Origin: Kiritimatiellia bacterium
GTDB lineage: Bacteria; Verrucomicrobiota; Kiritimatiellia; UBA8416; JABMPJ01
Direction of reading: 5' to 3'
DNA: 48,740 nucleotides
Assembly (NCBI GenBank): GCA_016783675.1
Contig: JADHWE010000010.1
Span: forward strand, 1-48,740
The stretch's first letter is position 1, and each line of letters opens with the position of its first letter. The notes below the pieces were generated by a model that saw only the letters and a program-made list of their open reading frames with translations, searched no databases and was not told the origin of the DNA. This document shows, one piece after another, positions 27,512 to 36,519 of the stretch. A program made the position numbers and the translations under genes.

Positions 27512-30500
27512 TCAGTGCAGACTGATAAGGGATCCCCAGTTCCGCCCATAGGCAAACGCATAGATGCCGTTTTCATCTACCGTGAATCGATAGTCGCGGT
27601 CTTCAATGTTGATTCTGGTGATATAACCACGGTCGTTGCGCGTCAGCCAGGCGTGCGTATTGCTGAACTCAGCATGGGGATATGGCGACATGATACCCGT
27701 GGTGTTTTGCATCACCACCTTGTTCATCCCTACAGAAATGAAATCGATAAAGGTCACCACCTCTGTGAGATTGGCTTTAATCGGGGTATTCCCTGTGTCG
27801 ACACCACGTCGGTAGCGGTCAAGTGCGCCAATTAGACGGGCCTCGGCATGCGACCAATGATGGTTGGCCTGCGTGGCGAGCGATTCCTGCGACGCACTCA
27901 AGTACCAGTCGATGCCGCCACGCATCCATGAGATATAAACCCAGGCTGTTCCCGGCCCCGTACTCCAGTAGTAGTCCTGCCAAGCCTGACTCCATGTGGC
28001 AGCATTCCCGTCCCAATGCCCTTCTGACAAGAACGTGGCCTTCGTCGCGTTCCAATCATACCATCCGTAGTCATCATCATTGGCGGTCACCACATCGGGT
28101 CCGGCCGCATAGGTCAAGCACTGTCCCCAACGGCGAAACAGGTCCTTGTTCGCACGTGTCATAATATAGCCGTCCAGCGAGTGGGTGACTTCGTGTGCCA
28201 TGACGAAGGTGAAATAGTCCCCGCGATGGACCTCGTCGCCGTAGTGCTCAATAATCGCGGCATCCAGATCGTCATACCATTCGTCAGCATTACTGCCCTC
28301 ACCCCAGTTGAAAGTGTTTTTTCCTCCCACGAACGAATTGACAGCACCTTGACCTCCATCTCCGTAGTAGTAGTGCAGGGCGATCATCGTGTCGGGAAAC
28401 GACTCGCATGGCTGATAAGACATAAAGTCGCGTATGGCTTCAATCTGCCCTTGTGTCGCCTCTTGGTTATCCCCGACATGCAAGCCAAACCGGAGATAAA
28501 TCTCACGATGTGTGCCCGTCAGCCCTACAGCATTCGCGACATTCAGTCGATGCGTAGGCGTGTCGGGCAACATCTGCTGCATGGTCATCAGATTCTGAGC
28601 CGCAATGCTCGGGACATGGTGATACAAACCCGTATCGACCGGCTGCCCCATCTGTAGAAAGGCGTAGCTTGCCACGTGGTTGGTCATTGCATAGAACAGC
28701 GCCTGCCGCTCGGCAAGCGATGAGGCGTACATCTGTGCGATGATGTTCTCCTCCTCGTCCCTGATGATATTCAACAACTCCTGACCGTTCGCTTCAAGTG
28801 CCGCGCCCAAGTCTGCAGGGAAAGGATTGGCATCATAGATGGCCTCGATCGCCGCAATGCTGTCTCCCGCGCTCCTGACTGAACCGTAAGCAATGAAGAC
28901 GCTGCTGGTGCCCCCATGTCCCCCCATCAGAACGTCATAAACGCCGTCGCCGTTATAGTCGGCGAAATCCACGATCGCGCCATCCGTCAGACTGTTTAGA
29001 TTGGCGGCCGCTCCCGTGTCGTCGGTCACTGTCAGCGCGCCACTGTCCGTCCCAAGTCCATCGCAGTTGATCGGGTCGAACCAATAGCTGATCGTGCCCC
29101 AGTTGATGCCACGGATGTAATCCAGGTAGCCGCTCCGGCTGACATCGAACAGGCGGGGATAGAGATTGTAGGCGCCGCTGTCGATCTGCTCATAGTGGCT
29201 TGCACTGAATTGCGGTACCGCAGCACTGCCGGTATTGAAATAGACGCCCACGTAGCCCGCCCAACTGCCGTGCACAACATCCGGCAATCCATCGCCATCC
29301 CAGTCGCCAATGTCAAAACGCTGATCGAGAAGGACAAAATCGCCACCCCCCGCGGCCGACACGAGCATAGCTGCACCGTAGACGGGTACCTGTCCAGCCA
29401 GGGAAGTGTTGGGATACAGCCGTAGCGTCCGTGATATATCCACCGCGATCAGATCAGCCACGCCATCACCCGTCATATCCGCGATCGCAATCCCTACAGC
29501 ACCCGAAAGCGCTATGTCCACCCCGTTGGCGCGAACCTTGACACCCGCATCGAACACGGCGTCCGATGGTGATCCGCTGTTGATATACAGCCAAACACTT
29601 CCGTCGTGCCCAATCAATATATCGTTGTCGCCATCGCCTTCCCAGTCAATGGCCCGGGGTACGCGGAAACCTGTGAGCGCCATCGTTGTGCCGCCGGACT
29701 GAACGGCCTGGAGGTCTGTGAATTCAACAGTACGCTTGTGCGCATCGGTGGGTGGCGCTTCTGTCACCGTCAGCCCCATCTCGACTCGTACAAAACCACC
29801 CCGCCCATCTTCCACCACCACGATGAATTCATCCGTACCCGTGTAGCCGCCACCGGCCGTGTATGTGAAGGTGCCATCCCCATTGTGGGTCACCACGCCA
29901 TGGGTCGGCGACGAGAAACTAACAACAGACAAGGCATCTTGTTCAGAATCATAACACTTGAAGAACGCGCTCTCAGTCGAGAAAGGCACATTGTTCGGAC
30001 CTTCCGTATCGCTGTGCCAGGTCTTGGGTGCATGGTTCTCACCCAATTGTGCGACCATTGCCGAGCCAATCACGACGTCGAAAACATAGATCTGGTCCAA
30101 CACGCCGTTCAGATACATAGGACTACCGCCCGTATCCTCTATCCTGCCGATACTGCGGAATGGTGTTGTCATGGCGCCCGTCGCCCCGGTGGCCGAACTT
30201 TCTAAGCTCCCATCAATATACAGTTGGCACACGCCCGTGACGGCGTCACGCGTCATGACCACGTGATACCATTCACCGTCGTTGATGACGCTCGAAGACA
30301 TCACCGCTGTTGAGTCACTCACAGAAAGCGCGACGCGGCCGGCATCTGTGATCCAACCCCACTGCACATCATTCCCGCTGCCTGCATTCTTGACACCAGT
30401 GACACCAGGCGAGTCGAGACAAAGTGCCGAGCCCACTTGCGTGGTTTTCAGGTAGAACGACAATGAAGCGGTGCCTCCCAGTACTCCGGACAAGTCCGAA

Positions 30501-30775
30501 GCCGCCTCCAGATAATCATTGCTGCCGTCAAAGGCCAGGCCGGTGTATTGCCGGCCCGAAACCCAAGCCGTGTTGTTCATGTTGCGCAGCGTGACATCAT
30601 TGCTGGTGACGCTGTCATATCCCGTCGTCCCGTGGTAGGCAGATTGAAAGGCAGCATCATGCCAATCAGGCCCCTCATCGAAATTCCAGTGATGCGTCAG
30701 GTTGGGCGGCACAGCCCAAACCGTTGAGGCCAGAGAAACAGCCATCGCGCACAGTACGTGGCGGAACAGATTCAT
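27512..30775 (-). CDS. Secreted LamG / cadherin-like / FG-GAP protein with HExxH metalloprotease motif
   Basis: A 1087-residue exported protein. After the signal peptide (NLFRHVLCAMAVSLASTVWA) there is a LamG-type jelly roll (about 25-250), a cadherin/VCBS-like module (GDGTFTYTAGGGYTGTDEF), FG-GAP-like Ca-binding repeats (DWEGDGDND, DMTGDGVAD, DWDGDGLPD, DYNGDGVYD), a helical stretch and a region holding HEVTH (861-865), the zinc signature of gluzincin-type metalloproteases. The last 60 residues are beta-rich. It may bind a glycan and cleave a protein such as mucin, which is inference. ATG 30775 was chosen because it starts the signal peptide; there is no good Shine-Dalgarno. It follows the 30897-32558 gene by 121 bp. 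Confidence 0.78.
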   Translation of the reverse strand: MNLFRHVLCAMAVSLASTVWAVPPNLTHHWNFDEGPDWHDAAFQSAYHGTTGYDSVTSNDVTLRNMNNTAWVSGRQYTGLAFDGSNDYLEAASDLSGVLGGTASLSFYLKTTQVGSALCLDSPGVTGVKNAGSGNDVQWGWITDAGRVALSVSDSTAVMSSSVINDGEWYHVVMTRDAVTGVCQLYIDGSLESSATGATGAMTTPFRSIGRIEDTGGSPMYLNGVLDQIYVFDVVIGSAMVAQLGENHAPKTWHSDTEGPNNVPFSTESAFFKCYDSEQDALSVVSFSSPTHGVVTHNGDGTFTYTAGGGYTGTDEFIVVVEDGRGGFVRVEMGLTVTEAPPTDAHKRTVEFTDLQAVQSGGTTMALTGFRVPRAIDWEGDGDNDILIGHDGSVWLYINSGSPSDAVFDAGVKVRANGVDIALSGAVGIAIADMTGDGVADLIAVDISRTLRLYPNTSLAGQVPVYGAAMLVSAAGGGDFVLLDQRFDIGDWDGDGLPDVVHGSWAGYVGVYFNTGSAAVPQFSASHYEQIDSGAYNLYPRLFDVSRSGYLDYIRGINWGTISYWFDPINCDGLGTDSGALTVTDDTGAAANLNSLTDGAIVDFADYNGDGVYDVLMGGHGGTSSVFIAYGSVRSAGDSIAAIEAIYDANPFPADLGAALEANGQELLNIIRDEEENIIAQMYASSLAERQALFYAMTNHVASYAFLQMGQPVDTGLYHHVPSIAAQNLMTMQQMLPDTPTHRLNVANAVGLTGTHREIYLRFGLHVGDNQEATQGQIEAIRDFMSYQPCESFPDTMIALHYYYGDGGQGAVNSFVGGKNTFNWGEGSNADEWYDDLDAAIIEHYGDEVHRGDYFTFVMAHEVTHSLDGYIMTRANKDLFRRWGQCLTYAAGPDVVTANDDDYGWYDWNATKATFLSEGHWDGNAATWSQAWQDYYWSTGPGTAWVYISWMRGGIDWYLSASQESLATQANHHWSHAEARLIGALDRYRRGVDTGNTPIKANLTEVVTFIDFISVGMNKVVMQNTTGIMSPYPHAEFSNTHAWLTRNDRGYITRINIEDRDYRFTVDENGIYAFAYGRNWGSLISLH

Positions 30776-30896
30776 AGTGGCACTGAATGTACACGCATAG
30801 TTCTGGTTCGACATGGAAAGACTGGCAGGCAATGCCGCCGACACTCAGGTGCCGACGACAGTCACGGCCTGACAATGGGCGATCGTCGCTGCGCTG

Positions 30897-32558
30897 CTAC
30901 CGGATGGTTATGAGTGTGCCAGCAGGCGGACGACGAATCGTCGAGCCCACCTCTCCATCGTTGGTCAGCACGAACAGAGTGTCGAAGTTTGCGTCTGTCA
31001 CCGGGGTCGCACCGACTTTCACCCCCGCATCGTCCAGCTCCTGAACCCATTGCGCACGTGTGCGACTATCTAGTGTCCATGACCCCTTCCAGTCAGCTGC
31101 AAAAATGAGTTGGGCACCTTCCGTCAGAGCGACCAGACCATCGACCCCAACCCCTGAGTAAGTCGATGTGACGGTGAAGTCCCCGCCGATCCTGATGATA
31201 CTCGACGCCCCAGAGCCACTTATGCATGTAGCTGTCCCAGCGCCCGCGTTGCTCCACTGCCCGCCCACCAGTTCCACAGTCGCACCGTTGTTGTTCCACA
31301 GGCTGAAGTCAATTAGCGTGCCCCCCGTCTGAGTAAATGTGCCCGTGTTCAGCAACTCAACCCGCGCGCCGGTACCTACGGCGCTTGCCTGTAGCACCCC
31401 ATCCCCCGCAAGTGTGTAGTCGACATTGCTATTGGGCATGAAAAGGAATGCCGTAACCTGTCCTCCAGACTGTGTCCACTCGCATGGGGCAGAACCACTG
31501 TTCTGAACTTCCCAGTTTGAGGCAGTCGGGGTAAACGTGCCCTTGGCATGCGTAACAGCGATAGTCCCTGCCGTCGAATCGTTCAGATCTAGCGAAGCCC
31601 CAAACGTGCCATCAAACATAATCTGACCATCATTTCCGACAGCCGGAAGGCCATTGTCCCAGCTTGCGGCGAGTGTCATATCTCCGGACCTGTAATATGT
31701 GCCCGGAGCCGAGGCCAGTCGCAAGGTTGAATCAGCCGTTCCGGCATCAATGACCGTAAAGAGAGTTCCGAAGTTCCCCGCCGTTACTTGCGTTGCCCCG
31801 ACCTTTACCCCCGTGTTAGTGACCGCCGTTTCCCAATCAGCGGCGGAGAAGTTGGGTCGCGTCCAGAAGCCCAACCACGCGGGGGCAAAGACCAGTGTGG
31901 CGCTATCGGCCAGGACGATGACATTCGCAGCCGACATGTCATCAGCGATCTGACAAATGTGATCGCCACTGATGCTAATGGTACTAGCGCTGGAACCGTG
32001 TGCCCACAAGGCATAGGTTAACGTGACAGGCCAATGCACATCCGTTGCCGAACCACCGCTTAGCTCTAGTGTTGTTCCGTTGCCGGCCTCGAACCCCAAG
32101 TTCCACGTCGTCCCACCTGTCTGCGCGAATACACCGCTGTTCACGGGCTGTATATGTGCGCCCGCTAGAGAACCGCTAATGTTGCCTCCCGATAGGGTAT
32201 AGATCACGCGATCCCCGACGCCAATGGTCCCCCCTTGCACCATCCCACCCGACTGGTTCCAGACGTAAGTGGCACCACCCACTTGAGAGTTGGAGATGGT
32301 CCAGTCACTTTGATCAGTAATGTTTCCAGCCGTGTGCGAGACGATAACCGTACCAGCTTGCGATTCGTTGAAATCATAGCCAGTGCTATGGGTACCAGCG
32401 ACAGCGACCGTGCCGTTTCCCTTAGCAATACTGGGCAAACCATTGTCCCAGTTGTTGCCATCGAACACATAGCCGCCCTCAAAGACAGTATCCGCTTGCA
32501 CCAACGTGCAGAACCCACAAACCATAAGAACCTGACCCAGCAATGTGAACCGTTTCAT
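30897..32558 (-). CDS. Secreted beta-solenoid-like protein with two tandem modules
   Basis: A 553-residue exported, G/T/S/N-rich protein of the kind common in PVC bacteria (autotransporter-like beta-strand repeats). Signal peptide MKRFTLLGQVLMVCGFCTLVQA. The mature chain is two diverged copies of a module of about 265 residues: both have a W-DNGLP start, a T-AGTI/V-V-H step, a WTQSGG/WNQSGG step and a GVKVGAT-VT-NF-TLF end. The last residues (PPAGTLITIR) are not a PEP-CTERM or other anchor I recognise. ATG 32558 has an AGGAGAGG ribosome binding site and gives a normal signal peptide; an upstream in-frame start at 32696 lies inside the operator and is rejected. Confidence 0.8.
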   Translation of the reverse strand: MKRFTLLGQVLMVCGFCTLVQADTVFEGGYVFDGNNWDNGLPSIAKGNGTVAVAGTHSTGYDFNESQAGTVIVSHTAGNITDQSDWTISNSQVGGATYVWNQSGGMVQGGTIGVGDRVIYTLSGGNISGSLAGAHIQPVNSGVFAQTGGTTWNLGFEAGNGTTLELSGGSATDVHWPVTLTYALWAHGSSASTISISGDHICQIADDMSAANVIVLADSATLVFAPAWLGFWTRPNFSAADWETAVTNTGVKVGATQVTAGNFGTLFTVIDAGTADSTLRLASAPGTYYRSGDMTLAASWDNGLPAVGNDGQIMFDGTFGASLDLNDSTAGTIAVTHAKGTFTPTASNWEVQNSGSAPCEWTQSGGQVTAFLFMPNSNVDYTLAGDGVLQASAVGTGARVELLNTGTFTQTGGTLIDFSLWNNNGATVELVGGQWSNAGAGTATCISGSGASSIIRIGGDFTVTSTYSGVGVDGLVALTEGAQLIFAADWKGSWTLDSRTRAQWVQELDDAGVKVGATPVTDANFDTLFVLTNDGEVGSTIRRPPAGTLITIR

Positions 32559-32619
32559 GCTCGACCTCTCCTTTGCTGCTCTCGCGCGAGTGCCGACTAC
32601 GACACCCTCCAACAAGATG

Positions 32620-32693
32620 CATGATAGCAAACTCTCACTACAAAGCAATATCTTTTTTCGCATACTTACTGCGCATACACATTTTTGCGCAAT
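32620..32693 (-). promoter_or_regulatory. Operator/promoter of the secreted-protein operon (site C)
   Basis: On the minus strand ATTGCGCAA (32693-32685) is followed 26 bp later by AGTATGCGAA (32666-32657) and 44 bp later by -35 TTGCTT (32648-32643), with TATCAT (32626-32621) as -10 at 16 bp. The predicted leader before ATG 32558 is about 56 nt. A second TGCGCA lies between the two half-sites (32675-32670). Confidence 0.65.
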
Positions 32694-32754
32694 CACGCTA
32701 TATTCAAGCGCTCTGCTTCGCTCGATTCACATTGCTGTTTCGGCAACCAAGCAT

Positions 32755-35700
32755 TCACGGGGCCGCCGTCGGGTAAACACAACGAAAGGTCTCCCCACGG
32801 TCGAGGGTCCTGAAAATACCTTCTTGCGTTGCAAGACAGAAAGACTTCACGTCGCCCTGAAAGACAACGCTGCGCAGTCCTGTATCGCGAATCGTCTGGC
32901 CTGTTGGACCCCGATTGCCTGTAAGCACGATCGGTGGGTGGGTAAGCTGCTGCCACACAGGTGTCCAGAAATAGCCGATTGTACCCTGGTACAGTCGAAC
33001 CGATGGGCTCGCACTGAAGGGCCCCGCCAGGACCTGACTCCGCCCGACCTCCAGCGCCATCTCATCAATCGCCATGTGAAGCCGGTCCGGCTCAAGACCG
33101 TGCCGACGCTGGAAGAAGGCATTCTGGTAGAACGTGTAGTAAAGCCCCCTGGTTGTGGCCGCGTAGATAAATGCTCCGCCCTCGACGATACGCTCGAACC
33201 GAACATCGGCTACTCCCCATCCCGGCATCTCGAAGCGCACGGGCAGATTGGCGCCGTTGTCACGCGAGACATAGAGACGACCGACGGTCGGTTTGGCGGC
33301 AGGGCCGTACTCATCAAAACCCAGGCGAGCGAGTTCATCATCAGGGCAAGTGCCCACCACAAGAACACCTTTCACGTACGGGTTGAACGCCACACAGGTC
33401 ACTCGCTCGCCCCTGAGCCCAGTATAGCTCCAACTGACACCTCCATCGCGACTGATGTAAACGCCGGAAGTCGCACCCGCGGCCGCGACGATCGACGGCT
33501 GGTGCGGACTGAATGCAATGGTTTCGCCACACAGAGTTCTCGGCCCTGTTCCATCGAAGTCCATGGCGGTACTGACCAGCGTCCAGTGTTCACCGCCATC
33601 TTCGCTGCGCCACAGGCCGCTTACCAACGTGTCATCCTTAACCGCCCCTCCTCCGCGCAATAGTACCGCCGGATTGGTGGGGTGGGCGGCAACAGAGCGT
33701 ACGGCCAATGCCTCCGGCTCGGACAGGTCTCCGTTGCAGGATATCCATGACGCGCCGCTGTCGACCGAACGGAGTATGCCCATCCCATTGCCGCGCGCGT
33801 AAAGAATCGTGCTGTCCGAACTGCCGCGTACAAGCCCGTTGACCCGACCGTCTGTCACGGTGTTCCGGCGCGCAATGCGCTCCTGCTCTTCAGGCGGAAG
33901 CTCGCCTGGTTGTGTGATCTCGATTTGGTCTATGGCACCGTGGAACAGCGTCGCGTTTTTTCCCGGAATAGTCCAGAACGCCACCCCGGCATGCAAGGTG
34001 TCCGCTGTCAGCCGATTGTCGATGCGATCCATGACCTTGCGCCATGACACCCCATCATCAGATAAGTACGCAATCCAGTGCGTGCCCCGCCGGGCAATCT
34101 TGAGCCAGCGCGCGCCGCGGCCCAACGGGTTGCGATTCAGCATTGAGGTCTCTAGGTCGCGATCGTCCGGTGCCCCATGCAGGTTGCCGCCTGCCGTGTC
34201 AAGCAGTCCAAACCAAGCACCCCAAGGGCTGTCGGGGCGCGTGGTGGCGATGATCCCCATCCTTGATCGCGGGTTGACACCGTTTTCCGGGGTCGTATGC
34301 AAAAACTCGGACAGCTTTCCCGTCATCACAAAATCGCCCTTCACCTCACGATGGACGCACATAACGCCTTCGCCCGACAGGGCGACACGGTTCGAGGTGG
34401 CAGCAATGCCCTGTGCCAGATCCTGTTCCCCGATGATCTCGACCTGCCAGGAGGGATCGACAGTATGTCGTGATGGCACCACCAGCACATCCGAATCAAC
34501 TGCTCGGTCGCTGCCATACCAGAGCCGCGCCCGGATTCGATTCTCACCACCCGGGAGCAGGGCATTCAAGATATACGCATCTCCATTGGATGCTTCGTCG
34601 ATGTGGCCTAGTCCCAATTCATCCCGGTAGAGATCGATCCGCTTAAACGTGTGGCCCTTCAGGTCCAGATTGGCAACCACGGCCGTACGTGAATCTCCAC
34701 TGCTTGAAGTGGTGGACACCAACTGAATGTCCGGCACACCCGCGGCAGCAGCGCACATGAAGTCGCCAGCCCCCAGTTCACACATCTCCGCGCCAGGACG
34801 CTTAACGCCAAGCCAGAGCTTACGCGCCAGCCACCCATCCATGGATGCGTAGGCGCTCTTGAAGTAGTGAAGCTCGAAACGATGTAACCCCTTGGCCAGC
34901 GCCGCACCAAAACGGTGCGGTGTGGGACCATGGATGCCGTCATGCTCGCCCACAACCTGTCCGTCAATGAAGAGACGACAACCATCCGAGGCCCGTGTCT
35001 CAAACAAGTGCATCCCGGTCTCATTCGCCTGCAGATAACCACTATACGTGATGGCGTAGAGCTGCTTACGGCCGCGGGAAATAGTGTCATCCAGGCTCCG
35101 TACAATGCCCTGGCGCAGAGGGGTGAGGTCAGCCACATCCGGCAGAGCCGTCCAGTCGGTGCCCTTAGGTGCTTCGTAGTAGCGGAAATTCAGACCCGGG
35201 CGGAGCGCCGGGGTTTCGACCGCCGGGTGCGGAGCAACCGGTGCGGGTTGCAGCAGCCGCGTCACTTCCTCATCGAAGATACTGCGAACGGTCAAGCGAA
35301 CAGACCCGACGGATTCCTGGATATCGAGTTGGTGCATGTTCACGAATGGCATCACGCTTTCAACGCTCGCCAACGGCTCACCGGTCGGCTGTGCGGCGGC
35401 AAAGGTCTCAATACGATATCCCCCTTGTGGTGCGGCATCACGAGGAACATCCCACGACACCAACACCTGGCTTCCAGCAGATGTCACGGCCACGTTGGTA
35501 ATCGCCGGTGTGTCGAGTTCAGGGACATCTGACTGCTGTACAGTGTAGACATTCTTGGGTTCACCGGACGTGGATGCATCAATGTCGGGCGCTTCGAAGC
35601 GAAGGACCGTACCGTCCTCAACAACTCTGAAGCGATTGACAGGAGCTCGGCCGTCAACCCAGGCAGAATCGACCTTGTGCCATGTGTTGCTGAGCCGGTT

Positions 35701-36360
35701 GTACCATCGGCGACGGTCAAACAACCGGGGCGAGTCATGACCGGCCCCACAATCCTCGACGAAACAGGCCGTTCCCGTCAGGCCAGTCACCTTACACGGC
35801 ACCTCGACCACACCAATGCAGTACCATTGGTCCCGCTCCATGTCCTGTACCCACCACCCCATGTAGCCTTTTCTGTCCGGGGCATCCAACGATGGCCAAG
35901 CCCGCATCAGCATCCGCATCCAGGCATTAGGGCGTAGGTACGGAAAATACCCGCAGACACCAGCCGTTGCGCCTTCACCTGACATGGTGCCGCCATAGAA
36001 CGGATCACCCGTGAACAGAGGACGCACGGGCTCCCCTCGATAGGCCGGGCCGCCCCAGAACGACCATACAAGCTGTGGTCGATAGGCGCGCTGCTCCTCG
36101 TCTGTCCCCTCCTTGCCCGGACCATAGGGCGCGACACCGCCGTAGAATGAGGCCCCCTCCGGATATGTCGCGCTATTCCAGAGCGCGTAGTAGGTGCCCT
36201 TCGACCAGAAGGGCCAGCGTACCTGTCCCATAATGATATCAGACCCCTTTTGCGTATTCGGATGATACCAGGTCGCAGTCACCGCGGGCACAACACCCAT
36301 CACAATAGAGGCAAACAGACTTAACACACACAGGCGACGTTTGAGACGAGTCATGAGCAT
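32755..36360 (-). CDS. Very large secreted protein: DUF3472-like, PA14, DUF1349-like and BNR repeats
   Basis: A 1201-residue exported protein with signal peptide (RLCVLSLFASIVMGVVPAVTA). Residues about 30-250 are aromatic-rich and resemble the glycan-associated DUF3472 region; this name is uncertain. A fibronectin-like strand set follows (about 290-380), then a PA14 carbohydrate-binding domain (about 395-525: GMHLFETRASDGCRLFIDG), a DUF1349-like concanavalin fold (about 665-830: WLKIARRGTHWIAYLSDDG) and five or more BNR/sortilin-type blades (LRSVDSGASW, WRSEDGGEHW, YISRDGGVSW, YVSRDNGA, FRTLDRGETF). It probably binds or cleaves a complex polysaccharide at the cell surface. TAGGAG lies 9 bases before ATG 36360. 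Confidence 0.75.
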   Translation of the reverse strand: MLMTRLKRRLCVLSLFASIVMGVVPAVTATWYHPNTQKGSDIIMGQVRWPFWSKGTYYALWNSATYPEGASFYGGVAPYGPGKEGTDEEQRAYRPQLVWSFWGGPAYRGEPVRPLFTGDPFYGGTMSGEGATAGVCGYFPYLRPNAWMRMLMRAWPSLDAPDRKGYMGWWVQDMERDQWYCIGVVEVPCKVTGLTGTACFVEDCGAGHDSPRLFDRRRWYNRLSNTWHKVDSAWVDGRAPVNRFRVVEDGTVLRFEAPDIDASTSGEPKNVYTVQQSDVPELDTPAITNVAVTSAGSQVLVSWDVPRDAAPQGGYRIETFAAAQPTGEPLASVESVMPFVNMHQLDIQESVGSVRLTVRSIFDEEVTRLLQPAPVAPHPAVETPALRPGLNFRYYEAPKGTDWTALPDVADLTPLRQGIVRSLDDTISRGRKQLYAITYSGYLQANETGMHLFETRASDGCRLFIDGQVVGEHDGIHGPTPHRFGAALAKGLHRFELHYFKSAYASMDGWLARKLWLGVKRPGAEMCELGAGDFMCAAAAGVPDIQLVSTTSSSGDSRTAVVANLDLKGHTFKRIDLYRDELGLGHIDEASNGDAYILNALLPGGENRIRARLWYGSDRAVDSDVLVVPSRHTVDPSWQVEIIGEQDLAQGIAATSNRVALSGEGVMCVHREVKGDFVMTGKLSEFLHTTPENGVNPRSRMGIIATTRPDSPWGAWFGLLDTAGGNLHGAPDDRDLETSMLNRNPLGRGARWLKIARRGTHWIAYLSDDGVSWRKVMDRIDNRLTADTLHAGVAFWTIPGKNATLFHGAIDQIEITQPGELPPEEQERIARRNTVTDGRVNGLVRGSSDSTILYARGNGMGILRSVDSGASWISCNGDLSEPEALAVRSVAAHPTNPAVLLRGGGAVKDDTLVSGLWRSEDGGEHWTLVSTAMDFDGTGPRTLCGETIAFSPHQPSIVAAAGATSGVYISRDGGVSWSYTGLRGERVTCVAFNPYVKGVLVVGTCPDDELARLGFDEYGPAAKPTVGRLYVSRDNGANLPVRFEMPGWGVADVRFERIVEGGAFIYAATTRGLYYTFYQNAFFQRRHGLEPDRLHMAIDEMALEVGRSQVLAGPFSASPSVRLYQGTIGYFWTPVWQQLTHPPIVLTGNRGPTGQTIRDTGLRSVVFQGDVKSFCLATQEGIFRTLDRGETFRCVYPTAAP

Positions 36361-36440
36361 TGTGGCACTCCTACGAAGAATATGAGACTAAGACACCCTG
36401 GAATGCTAGCGCTTTACTGCCAGCCAGATCAAGCATTCGT

Positions 36441-36512
36441 TTGCGCAATAATCTATCTGCACATTGTTTTTGCGAAATTCCAGTTGACCATGCGCGCATC
36501 GATTGAGACAAT
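36441..36512 (+). promoter_or_regulatory. Operator/promoter of the DUF6067-like gene (site D)
   Basis: TTGCGCAA (36441-36448), TTTTTGCGAA at 36467-36476 (26 bp on), -35 TTGACC at 36484-36489 (43 bp on) and -10 GACAAT at 36507-36512 (17 bp spacing). The predicted transcription start coincides with ATG 36520. The palindrome is also 81 bp from the divergent gene starting at 36360 and could act on both. Confidence 0.65.
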
Positions 36513-36519
36513 GAGCATC

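Noticed and set aside
32545-33663. 372-residue plus-strand reading frame
   Set aside because: Lies antisense to the 32755-36360 gene and its promoter region; composition is that of a shadow frame and no domain is recognisable.
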